Of a DNA stretch of 64,000 nucleotides, positions 56,519-64,000 are shown piece by piece; within the stretch, counting starts at the first letter, position 1, and each line of letters starts with the position of its first letter. Location: contig CAVXCA010000038.1 of assembly GCA_963759955.1 (NCBI GenBank), forward strand, positions 38,453-102,452, in the 5' to 3' direction. The notes beneath the pieces were generated by a model, which was given only the letters and a program-made list of their open reading frames with translations, was not told where the DNA came from and searched no databases. The stretch is from Roseiarcus sp963759955 (GTDB lineage Bacteria > Pseudomonadota > Alphaproteobacteria > Rhizobiales > Beijerinckiaceae). The position numbers and the translations under genes are program-made.

Positions 56519-57512
56519 GTGTCCACAAATGAAATGAATCAGGATCGGACCGATATCGTAGTTATAGGCGGTGGTCCTGCCGGCATGTTTGCCGCCTTTT
56601 ACGCAGGCATGCGCCAAGCTTCAGTGAAGATTATTGAAAGCATGCCGCAATTGGGAGGGCAATTGTCCGCGCTCTATCCCGAGAAATATATATACGACGT
56701 GGCTGGTTTTCCTAAAGTAACTGCTCAAGAGCTCGTGGATAATGTCCGTGAGCAGATGAAGCTTTATTCCCGATTGGCATTCATCTGGAAGAGAAAGTCG
56801 TGCAAGTGATCAAGAAAGACGAACGGGACTTCGAGGTTGTAACGGACAAGGGCATACATAAATGCAAGTCCGTAATCATTACAGCTGGCGTTGGCGCATT
56901 CGAACCAAGAAGATTGGAGCTCCCGGAAGCGGCATCGTTGAGAAAAAAAACCTTCATTATTTCGTCGGAGATCTGAACGCATTCCAAGGGCAAAAAGTTA
57001 TGGTCAGCGGAGGCGGAGATTCTGCGGTTGACTGGTCCCTGATGTTGGAGCCGATTGCTGAAGAAGTGACTCTTGTTCATCGCCGCGACAAGTTCCGCGC
57101 TCACGAGCATAGCGTAGAATTGCTGAAGCAATCCAAGGTGAACGTCATCACAACTGTTGAAATGGAGAGCTTGAATGGAACAGACCGCATTGAATCGGTT
57201 ACACTGAAGCACTCCAAATCCGGTGAAGTGACTGTAATTCCAGTCGACGCAGTTATCGTCAACTTCGGCTTCGTCTCCTCGCTCGGACCTATCGCCGAGT
57301 GGGGCTTCGAGATCGACAATGGTTCAATCGTCGTCGACTCGCGCATGGAAACGTCCATACCTGGTATATTCGCAGCAGGGTGACATCACAGACGTATACA
57401 CGGTAAGCTGAAGCTGATCGCTGTTGGATTCGGTGAAGCTCCGACTGCTGTCAACAACGCCAAAGTATATTTTGATCCGGATGAGCTCTCCCGGGTCACA
57501 GCAGCAACATGA
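56519..57512 (+). pseudogene. Ferredoxin/flavodoxin-NADP reductase type 2 (YumC-like), several frameshifts
   Basis: This FAD enzyme is of the thioredoxin-reductase-like group that lacks the active-site Cys pair. The GTG at 56519 follows GGAGGT. Readable parts are DIVVIGGGPAGMFAAFYAGM, QLGGQLSALYPEKYIYDVAG, VMVSGGGDSAVDWSLMLEP (NADP-binding) and SIPGIFAAG followed, in another frame, by DIT and KLKLIAVGFGEAPTAVNNA. Breaks are seen near 56,767, at an eight-A run near 56,946, and near 57,380, 57,392 and 57,402. A real gene would not carry so many isolated indels while keeping every motif, so sequencing error is likely. Confidence 0.88.
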
Positions 57513-57591
57513 AGTTTTAATAGTAGTACGGAGACGAAAAGGGCATTCTATTCTACAGTTGCTACCCAAGCAGTTGTAGGAGGAATGCCCT

Positions 57592-57845
57592 TTGTCATTC
57601 GGTTGTCCCAGTATGTAACGGCTTGCAGGCGCTTGCCAAGCATTGCCCACAGTGCAGTCGTTCGTTAAGTGATGTCGGAAGGGCCGACGATTACTTGGGA
57701 CCCTATTCTCCCTATCGCCCTATCGACGATATGAAGCTAACGAACGGCTTCATCAGATATCGCGAATCATATGTGTGTCCACGAGCTAGTCTGTAACGGG
57801 TGCGGATTCACCGCTTCCGTGGAAGTGGAGGAGTGGCGGATGTAG
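57592..57845 (+). pseudogene. Small zinc-ribbon protein, frameshifted
   Basis: A TTG at 57592 follows an AGGAGGA site. It starts MSFGCP, and after one extra base continues VCNGLQALAKHCPQC, giving two CxxC knuckles, then DDYLGPYSPYRPIDDMKL. A further shift near 57,780 leads to HELVCNGCGFTASVEVEEWRM, which supplies a third knuckle and the end. Together it would be a protein of about 84 residues. Similar small zinc-ribbon proteins exist in Paenibacillus, with unknown role. The following 154 bases hold nothing recognisable. Confidence 0.6.
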
Positions 57846-57999
57846 CCACTCTTCCTGCTTGACGGTGCGGGACTATCCGTTTTTGAGATAATCACAATAT
57901 AACGCTGTTTAGACTTAGAACGATAGAAGTTGGTCTATCCAAATGTGAAGCACAGGCCAGAGTAGATGGAACAAAAACATGAAGTCGTATTCCACAGCT

Positions 58000-58635
58000 A
58001 AAACCCGTTAAAAACGGTCAGATCGTCGACCTTGTACCTAGGAGTAGCATGGGCGGCCTTGATACCCTTGCCGATCGAGATCAACATGATCGGCAAGTAG
58101 CGGGGGAGGAATGCGGAATTCCTCGACCAGCTTCGCCGGATTGAATCCGCCCATCGGACAAGTGTCATAACCCTTTGCCTTGGCGGCCAGCATAAGCTGC
58201 ATAGACGACCAACGAAGCGTTACGTATCGCTTCGTCGCGACCAATTTGCGCGGAATTCTTGTAGGCACCCGTAATTTGCCCGACCATCATATTCTTGATT
58301 TCCTCGGTCATCGCTCCCGCGCGTACTGCACCTCCATATACCTGCTCGGCATTCTTATCCGCCTCCAGATCACCCAATATAGCCACGACTACAGAGGCAT
58401 CCACTACTTGCTTCTGATTGTTGGCAATCGGCAGCAACGCTTGTTTGCGTTCCTTGTCCTCGATCACGAGAAACTTCCAATGTTGCAAATTCCATGACGA
58501 AGGCGCCTGTGCAGCCAAATTCAATATATCCTTTAGCACTTCACGACTGATTGCATGAGTTGGATCGAAGTACCGTACGGAATGGCGTTCTCTTGCAATT
58601 GTTTCGAAATCTTGTTGTATCGTTTGTTGACTCAT
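58000..58635 (-). pseudogene. Nitroreductase (YodC/MhqN-like), frameshifted
   Basis: This FMN-dependent nitroreductase begins MSQQTIQQDFETIARERHSV and has RYFDPTHAISREVLKDILN and APSSWNLQHWKFLVIEDKER, the pattern of the YodC/MhqN group linked to quinone and azo-compound stress in Firmicutes. The frame breaks near 58,200, after IRNASLV, and continues in the next frame as SMQLMLAAKAKGYDTCPMGG. A second break near 58,100 precedes the end YKVDDLTVFNGF. Restored length is about 211 residues. Confidence 0.85.
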
Positions 58636-58714
58636 CTGATCGGTTGTCTCCTGTCGGCTGATGGCACATAGAATAAGTATTCCACTCTAGTGTGCGACGC
58701 TTCGATCAGGATTA

Positions 58715-60530
58715 TTACCTCACCTTAGAATTCCACTTCTCGTTCAGCTCTTTCATGACGCTTTGATAATCCGCATCCTTCTTTACTTGCTCCACGACTA
58801 AATCCCAATGATCCTGAGGCAGTGCACCCAGAATGATTTTGATTTTCGTCTGATAGAGCTTCTGGTCGGTTTCATACAGCTTCGCTCTCATGTCGTTGGA
58901 GAACAGACCAAGTGTCGGATCTCAGCTGCGCTGACCCGATCTGCTCACGTTGTTTCTGTACAGAAGTCGAGTCGGCTGCTGATACAACCCCGAGGTATGA
59001 TTCAAGGGGCTCGAGTGCTTCGCGTTCGGTAGCCGATTGCTCGCCTACACGCATCCATCCAGAATTGGAGAATGCGTCTAACCTTCGTCTCCGTCACCGT
59101 TTTGGAAATAGCGAAGATCCCTGAGTGACCCACAGAATTCGGCACGATCCGGGCTCCTTCAGCTTTTGCTTGTAAATAGGGGATTGGAGCCAGCTTAGCG
59201 GATTTGATCATGGTATTCAACTGCTCCCCGTTGCATGAGTCACCTCATTCCCGGTCATCGCCATAACGCCTACATGGTCTTCCAGCAACGACCGCATGAC
59301 CTGCTCCGCCGAGGCTACGGGAAAATCTTTGGCCAGAAGCCCCGCGGCGTAAGTGTTATTCAGCCATTTCAGCGCTTCCTTGGTTCCTGCTTCCATCCAT
59401 GTATCAGTCACTTTATTGTTCGTCAGCTTGTAGCGTCCACCGCTTTCATTAAATACATTTTCTACCCAAGCCAAACTGCCGAGATCATTCTGTCCACCAC
59501 TCGCGGTTAATGCGGTCGGTAGACTCCATTGCCGTCGGGGTCCTTCGCTTGGAAGGCAAGCAGCACCTTATACAGCTCGTCCATCGTGGCCGGCATCGCG
59601 TAACCTAGCTTGTCTAGCCAATCTTGGCGAATGGCAGGGAACGTCCCATAGGCGTTCTGCAGTCGGGGAATGCCGTATACGCCGCCGTCGCTCAACACCA
59701 CTTGGCTGCCTAGGCGATCCACGGCTTGGCGCAGATGCGGATAATCGTTCAGGAACGGCTTCAAGTCCCAGAATACGCTGTGTACCATGGAAGCTTGCAA
59801 GTAGAATGGGTCGGGAATAAGCAACATATCCGGCAAATCACTGCTATAAGCACGTTCACCTTCTGCTGGTAATTCGCCTTGCCGAGCGAGGTGAGCTTCA
59901 GCTGAAGCCCACTGGATGAGCCGGCCTTCACGGCCAGATCCTTCAGTTGCTCTTCCGGCAGCGGCGTCTCCACAAGTGATAAGACTTTCACTTGAGTAAG
60001 CGTTGCCCATTCTCTTGAACTTCGACTTGCTTGTTGTAGGAGCGCCAGATCACTTCGCGACTGTCGGCTTCGGCTGTGAACCGAAGCGGAATATACGCCA
60101 GCGTGCCCATAAGCCGGGCAGGCGTCGACATCTGTTTCTTAACGCCATTCACGACCGCCTCAGGTTGCTCGATTAGAAAGCGAAGTGACATGCCTTGCTT
60201 CTCCGCCACGATCGCCTTCTCCATGTCATCCCAGCCGACGCTATAGCCGAGTCGCTCGAGCAGCGCTCTGGCGGGGACAAGCAGCACATCCTGCTCGATA
60301 AGGGGGGCTTCCGGGAAAGTGATAGGTCCCGAGAAGCCTTCCATAACTGTAAACGGCGGATACTGTGGCTCCGTAAACGGAATAAGGCTTTCCCAACCTG
60401 GAGGCGTCGTATTCAAGCCCATATCGTTCTCTGCTCTGACGGATGTTCCTGCCGTTGCTTGCAGCAGTACGGCCATAGCCGCTACTGCCAATAATAACCG
60501 TCGTTTCATGTTCATCTTCATGCCGCACAT
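58715..60530 (-). pseudogene. ABC transporter substrate-binding protein with N-terminal stalk domain, frameshifted
   Basis: It starts with a signal peptide (RRLLLAVAAMAVLLQATAGT), then a copper-amine-oxidase-N-type stalk domain (LLVPARALLERLGYSVGWDD, MGTLAYIPLRFTAEA). A sugar-type solute-binding protein follows in pieces: VKVLSLVETPLPEEQLKDLA, MLLIPDPFYLQASMVHSVFW, VYGIPRLQNAYGTFPAIRQD and AWVENVFNESGGRYKLTNNK, ending EKWNSKVR. At least four frame changes are needed (near 59,995, 59,850, 59,510 and 59,220). The stalk domain in front of a binding protein is a Paenibacillus feature. The ligand is probably a carbohydrate. No permease genes are in view. Confidence 0.82.
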
Positions 60531-60639
60531 TCATCTCCTCGTGAAGAGTCAAGCTGTTCTCTTGATTATAGACGAAGGCCGAGTGGTAAAGGTTACCACC
60601 CGGCCTAATTTTCATGATAATATACTAGAACACAAATGC

Positions 60640-60792
60640 TCAGTTCGCCTGAGCATCCTGACTGTAGTACGCCACATTTAATTTACGTCTCTTGATTTCT
60701 GCTAACAGGAGGGATACAAAATCCCGGTCCAGCTTCAAGTCAATAGCCTTCAAGTAGGAGTCGATCAGCGCTTCGTTACTTAACGATTTCAT
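60640..60792 (-). CDS. sda: Sporulation checkpoint inhibitor Sda
   Basis: This 50-residue protein was found by reading the minus strand by hand. It starts MKSLSNEALIDSYLKAIDLK and contains LDRDFVSLLLAEIKRRKL, matching Bacillus Sda, a helical hairpin that binds the sporulation kinase KinA and blocks its autophosphorylation when replication is disturbed. It is intact. Near-consensus DnaA boxes lie upstream, as in B. subtilis, where DnaA activates sda. Its presence shows that this segment comes from an endospore-former. The stop overlaps a hairpin (TGCTCAG/CTGAGCA) that may act as terminator. Confidence 0.88.
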   Translation of the reverse strand: MKSLSNEALIDSYLKAIDLKLDRDFVSLLLAEIKRRKLNVAYYSQDAQAN

Positions 60793-60861
60793 GCCATATC
60801 ACCCAACTTCATTACCAAATTTTCTCTATAGTAGCATGGACCTAACATTGGAACAAGCATC

Positions 60862-60965
60862 AGGATATCCACATTCCGATGTGGATATCCTGTGAATACT
60901 TTGTTGACAAGTGTCATAACATGTATTGGGCCAAGGTGAGAATTTTGTGAATAAAGTTATACACA
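60862..60965 (-). promoter_or_regulatory. Cluster of DnaA-box-like sites upstream of sda
   Basis: Three nonamers differ by one base from the DnaA box TTATCCACA: ATATCCACA at 60865-60873, its inverted partner TGTGGATAT at 60880-60888, and TTATACACA at 60957-60965. The first two form a perfect inverted repeat with 13-base arms (60862-60874 and 60879-60891) around TCCG. They lie 73 to 173 bases before the sda start, in a gap with no gene. Control of sda by DnaA is known in B. subtilis and is inferred here. Confidence 0.65.
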
Positions 60966-61047
60966 GGGGAGTAGATCCATTTTCCTATAGAAAACTTTTA
61001 TCACAATCTATGAATCTAGCATTTCTGCTTTTCATAGGAGCTCTCCA

Positions 61048-61233
61048 TCATTCCGCCGCCGCTTCTGCTTCCCAAGAAATGCTCAGCTGACGATCCGCCC
61101 AGTCCCTTACATACACTTCAATGATCGCCTCTACCTCGTCCTCCGGCATTTCCTCCAGCTTCTTATCGTCGATATCCAACCACACTTCCTTCACTAGCTC
61201 TGGACCAACGGCTAAGCTAACCTTGACTTTCAT
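61048..61233 (-). CDS. Small conserved acidic Firmicute protein
   Basis: This intact 61-residue protein begins MKVKVSLAVGPELVKEVWLD and continues with an acidic helix KLEEMPEDEVEAIIEVYVRD and WADRQLSISWEAEAAAE. The ATG has an AAGGAG site at ten bases. It resembles small uncharacterised Paenibacillaceae proteins. The function is unknown. Confidence 0.75.
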   Translation of the reverse strand: MKVKVSLAVGPELVKEVWLDIDDKKLEEMPEDEVEAIIEVYVRDWADRQLSISWEAEAAAE

Positions 61234-61268
61234 TCCTATGCAACTCCTTCGTACATATGATTACCCAA

Positions 61269-61318
61269 CAAAAACCTCCTGAACCATTGTGTAATAACAC
61301 TTACACAAGTCCAGGAAG
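61269..61318 (-). terminator. Terminator downstream of the HesB-like gene
   Basis: On the minus strand, CTTCCTGGACTTGTGTAA, loop GTGTTA and TTACACAATGGTTCAGGAGG form a long stem followed by TTTTTG. It lies about 70 bases after the HesB-like stop. Confidence 0.75.
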
Positions 61319-61389
61319 CATAATATCATCAAATCGTATTGTATCGCAATGGTGATAAGGAAATCATAAGGGACGTGTTGTTAACGGAA

Positions 61390-61749
61390 TTAGCACTGCT
61401 CCGGACTAGGCTTGCCCGCGTCCGTCGCCGTACGGAAAGAAGTCCCGCATCCACAAGTAGCCGTTGCATTCGGGTTGTGCATCGTGAACCCGCCACCCAT
61501 AGCTGCTTCCTTATAGTCAATCTCCAGACCGTTCAAATACTTACTGCTGTCTGCATCAACGACGACCTTCAGCCCATGAATATCGAATACGTGATCATCA
61601 CTGTTCTGATCTTCGTCGAATCCCATTCCATATGTGAATCCGCTGCATCCGCCTGAATTCACACCCAATCGCAAAAACATGTTCGGGGTTTCTTCGGCTT
61701 CCAGCATTTCTTTTATTTTATCGCTCGCTTGCTCTGTAATGGTTATCAT
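61390..61749 (-). CDS. HesB/IscA-type iron-sulfur carrier (YutM-like)
   Basis: This A-type carrier hands Fe-S clusters to target proteins. It has 119 residues and is intact. The three conserved cysteines are present: one in SGGCSGFTYGM and the pair in TCGCGTSF near residues 98-102. It starts MITITEQASDKIKEML, the usual beginning, and ends with a short extra tail. In Bacillus a related gene (yutM) is near yumB/yumC, and the same neighbourhood is seen here within a few kilobases. Confidence 0.93.
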   Translation of the reverse strand: MITITEQASDKIKEMLEAEETPNMFLRLGVNSGGCSGFTYGMGFDEDQNSDDHVFDIHGLKVVVDADSSKYLNGLEIDYKEAAMGGGFTMHNPNATATCGCGTSFRTATDAGKPSPEQC

Positions 61750-61983
61750 AAAAGGTTTCCCTCCTTAATATCTCGGTATGCTCTAAGTATACTCCTATTC
61801 TCCCCCGTCTCAAGAGTATCCTATGTATTGCCCGTTCCGGACAACAGGTTTATAATAGATGAGTCAACAGGGGCTCCAAATTTAAGTTTTTCAACTTGGT
61901 CGAGCTTGTGCAAGCTTTCACAGCTTCGCATAGGAGCTCACTACTGCAGAACGAACAACACAATACTCCTGGGAGGGGAACGG

Positions 61984-63096
61984 ATGAATACTGTAGCAAC
62001 GACGAACCCAGATAAGCGTATGGCCGAAATTGCCGACAAGGTGGAACGAGGCGAACGGCTTACGCCGGAGGACGGCGTCTTTTTGTACGAAAGCGAGGAT
62101 TTACTGACAATTGGACAGATGGCCAACAAAGTCAATCTGCGCAAGAACGGAAGAAACGTTTATTTTATCGAGAACATGAAGTTCTTTTTACTTCACTAAT
62201 GTGTGCGAAGCGCACTGCGCGTTTTGCCATTTCCGTAGGGATGAAGGACAAGATGGGGCCTATACGTTAACACCCGAAGAAATTATTGCTTACGTGGGTC
62301 AGCATTATCACGAGGGCATGAATGAATTCCATATTACCGGAGGACATAACGATCATGTCACGTTCGATTATTATGTGAATTCCATTCGCGTGCTGAAGCA
62401 GCACTATCCTAATGTTACGATCAAGGCTTATACGGCTGCGGAAATCGACTTTTTCTCCCGTCTGAGCGGGCTTAGCTATGAGCAGGTGTTGACACGATTA
62501 ATGGAAGCCGGGTTGGACACGATGCCTGGTGGCGGAGCGGAAATTCTCACCGACCACTACCGTCGCAAAATGAATGTGGACAAAGCTACGACGGATCAAT
62601 GGCTCACGGTTCATCGTACGGCGCATCGTCTCGGAATGAAGACGCATGCCACGATGCTATATGGAGCGGTTGAGACGAAAGCAGATCAAGATCCAACATA
62701 TGGTCCAACTACGTGAGCTGCAAGACGAGACGAACGGATTCATGGTATTCATCCCGAATGCTATGCAGCCAGCAAATACGACAATGGGCATCAAGCGCCG
62801 CACATCCGCGTTCGACGACCTGAAGACGATCGCCATTAGTCGCTTAATGCTGGATAACTTTCCTCATATTAAAGCTTACTTTATTAATCTTGGTACTCAA
62901 GTTGCTCAGCTCGCCCTTTCATTCGGCGCCTCTGATGCTCATGGTACGATCGTGCAAGAGCAGGATGAGCCACGCTGCGGGTGCACTATCGCCGGAAGGT
63001 CTGACCCGTGACGAGTTGATTCATCTGATCAAGGGTGCCGGTCGCGTAGCAGTGGAACGCGATACGTTCTATAACGAGATCAAAGTCCACGCCTGA
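61984..63096 (+). pseudogene. mqnE: Aminofutalosine synthase MqnE (radical SAM), frameshifted
   Basis: MqnE makes aminofutalosine in the futalosine route to menaquinone. The ATG at 61984 follows GGGAGGGG. It starts with DKRMAEIADKVERGERLTPE and YESEDLLTIGQMANKVNLRK. The radical SAM cluster motif CEAHCAFC follows a one-base shift near 62,195, and then AYTAAEIDFFSRLSGL, GLDTMPGGGAEILTDHYRRK and LGMKTHATMLYG are in frame. Breaks near 62,690 and 62,985 precede ISRLMLDNFPHIKAYFINLG and LTRDELIHLIKGAGRVAVER. All motifs are conserved, so error is more likely than decay. Confidence 0.88.
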
Positions 63097-63196
63097 TATG
63101 AATCGACAGCTACTAGGTATAAACCGCAATACAATTGCTTCCGGATGGGCATCCTAGACCATACTGAACAATGTCAAGAAAGGAACAGAACCGGCA

Positions 63197-63345
63197 ATGA
63201 AGAAATTTGTTATTTTGGGTGGAGGATACGGTGGTCTTACCGTTGCCTTACACTTGCTCGAGCACGACATCCCCAAGGATACGGAGATTGTCTTATTGGA
63301 CCGCATGCCTTATCAAGGCTTGAAGACGGAATACTACGCATTGGC
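63197..63345 (+). pseudogene. NAD(P)/FAD-dependent oxidoreductase, N-terminal fragment cut at junction
   Basis: About 50 residues of a Firmicute pyridine-nucleotide disulfide oxidoreductase are present: MKKFVILGGGYGGLTVALHL with the FAD-binding GxGxxG pattern, then DTEIVLLDRMPYQGLKTEYY. This resembles NDH-2-like YutJ proteins. After YYALA the frame runs without a stop into an unrelated membrane protein, so the apparent 134-residue product is a false fusion. Confidence 0.8.
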
Positions 63346-63350
63346 CCTGA
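63335..63350. other. Junction between Firmicute and a third, GC-richer genome
   Basis: The oxidoreductase sequence ends at YYALA and the NCS2 permease begins at about LIIVGLFMLAP, with only a few bases (GCATTGGCC) that suit both. Composition rises again to the right. Both genes are incomplete. A second false join is likely. Confidence 0.8.
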
Positions 63351-63601
63351 TCATCGTTGGCCTGTTCATGCTTGCACCCATCACGCGCGTTGACTTCACC
63401 GACTACACCGAATCCATCCCGGCGTTCGCGGTGGTTTCGCTGATGGCATTCACCTTCAACATTGCCATTGGAATCTGCGCGGGCTTCGTGCTTTATTCCA
63501 TCTGCAAGCTGGTTGCGGGAAGGGCGAGCCACCTGAAGCCCGGACTCTGGGTGTTGACCGCGCTCTCGCTGCTGTTCTTCATCTTTTATCCGTACAGCTA
63601 A
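63346..63601 (+). pseudogene. NCS2 family purine permease (AzgA-like), C-terminal part
   Basis: The last 84 or so residues of an adenine/guanine/hypoxanthine permease are present: GLFMLAPITRVDFTDYTESI, FAVVSLMAFTFNIAIGICAG and GLWVLTALSLLFFIFYPYS. The DYTESIPAF stretch and the final hydrophobic helix are typical of the AzgA group. The rest of the gene is missing because of the junction upstream. It ends 30 bases before a glnE start. Confidence 0.83.
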
Positions 63602-63631
63602 AGCCAGGTCTTATGATGGCCTCATACGACC

Positions 63632-64000
63632 GTGCCTGATATCGCTCAACCTGATTCCGCTGTTCTGCCTGCGAACGTGCAGTTTCGCGATGCGGAAGCG
63701 GCCCAGCGAATACCGCGCACATTCGCCAACTGGCGCCTGCCGGAGTCCAGGACGCGCTTCCGGCCCTGCTTCCCAGCTCGCCCAATCCCATGCCTCGGTC
63801 AATCAGTTTGAACAGTTCGCCGAATCGGCTTCGCCCGATTTACTGCGCCTGCTGGAGAAGCATCAGTTTTTGATTCACTACGCCGTCGTGGTGTTCGCCA
63901 GCAGCTCCTGGCTGGGCGAGACGCTGATCCACAATCCCGATTTGTTTCAGGGCTTTGTCCGCGACAAAAGCCTGGATCGCACTCATTCTCGCGAAGAATT
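63632..64000 (+). CDS. glnE: Glutamine synthetase adenylyltransferase, N-terminal part (cut by window edge)
   Basis: This enzyme adds and removes AMP on glutamine synthetase according to nitrogen state. A GTG at 63632 starts PDIAQPDSAVLPANVQFRDA, and in a second frame HIRQLAPAGVQDALPALLPS follows. After one more base shift near 63,795 the frame holds NQFEQFAESASPDLLRLLEK and VVFASSSWLGETLIHNPDLF to the window end. These match the N-terminal domain of GlnE, with the version close to acidobacterial proteins as far as I can judge. Frame changes again suggest sequencing error. Confidence 0.8.

Noticed and set aside
57592..57845. Insertion-sequence remnant after the YumC-like gene
   Set aside because: The reading frames give a zinc-ribbon protein with its own ribosome site, and no terminal repeats or transposase motif are seen.
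52700..63345. A 10.6-kb genomic island acquired from a Firmicute
   Set aside because: Both ends cut genes inside domains on both sides. There is no integrase, tRNA, direct repeat or insertion sequence, and the island's neighbour on the right belongs to a third lineage. Two false joins explain it more simply.

Overview
The window is not one genome. It reads as three unrelated pieces of bacterial DNA joined end to end. Bases 1 to about 52,697 are GC-rich and look like one continuous alphaproteobacterial chromosome segment, probably Hyphomicrobiales (Beijerinckiaceae/Methylocystaceae-like). The markers are a cbbR/cbbFPT Calvin-cycle locus, MipZ, a PleC-like kinase, a GTTC-N7-GTTC LexA box before uvrA, and an Omp25/31-type porin. 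Bases about 52,700 to 63,345 are AT-richer and come from an endospore-forming Firmicute, most likely Paenibacillus. The markers are sda with DnaA boxes, a yumB/yumC/yutM-like cluster, MqnE and a substrate-binding protein with a stalk domain. Bases about 63,346 to 64,000 carry the end of an NCS2 purine permease and the start of glnE, an order that suggests Acidobacteriota. Both joins cut through genes in the middle of domains, with no integrase, tRNA or att site, so a chimeric assembly is far more likely than lateral transfer.

Alphaproteobacterial part. At 0-3.4 kb are transketolase, phosphoribulokinase and fructose-bisphosphatase, with divergent cbbR and two CbbR-type sites between. At 3.4-9.2 kb are a DHFR-like reductase, pterin dehydratase, a DUF2478 NTPase, ssb and uvrA. 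At 9.3-15 kb are a lone Rieske protein, a two-domain VOC protein, an orphan ParA, ndk, a complete AbrB/PIN toxin-antitoxin pair, an SGNH hydrolase, a large imperfect palindrome, an orphan VapB antitoxin and a 10-bp phased CTTGAC array. At 15-33.8 kb are rarA, a serine hydrolase, a glyoxalase, a CDF transporter, mipZ with an overlapping glycosyltransferase, a porin, an LplT-PlsC-Aas fusion, a PleC-like kinase, pepN, murI and a peptidoglycan-binding lipoprotein-like protein. At 34-41.6 kb is the alpha-2-macroglobulin/PBP1C pair, and the former is frameshifted. At 41.6-50.2 kb are a frameshifted GGDEF-EAL protein, an unknown protein built of two 90-residue repeats, a FeeM-like N-acyl amino acid synthase and an RND efflux pair. 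At 50.2-52.7 kb are an M20 hydrolase, a nitroreductase and a cut flavin reductase. Inverted GC-rich palindromic repeats recur in the intergenic gaps, and one is read into pbpC.

Firmicute part. The genes here are recognisable, but most long ones carry single-base frameshifts: sulfatase, NDH-2, ferredoxin-NADP reductase, zinc-ribbon protein, nitroreductase, solute-binding protein and MqnE. Short genes (sda, the HesB-like protein, a 61-aa protein) are intact. That pattern fits sequencing error in a thinly covered stretch better than real gene decay.

I saw no rRNA, tRNA, CRISPR array or prophage. I found no convincing new defence or biosynthetic system. The best leads for new biology are the 44.0-50.2 kb acyl-synthase/duplicated-protein/efflux cluster, the palindrome plus phased CTTGAC repeats around the orphan antitoxin, and the sda promoter with DnaA boxes.
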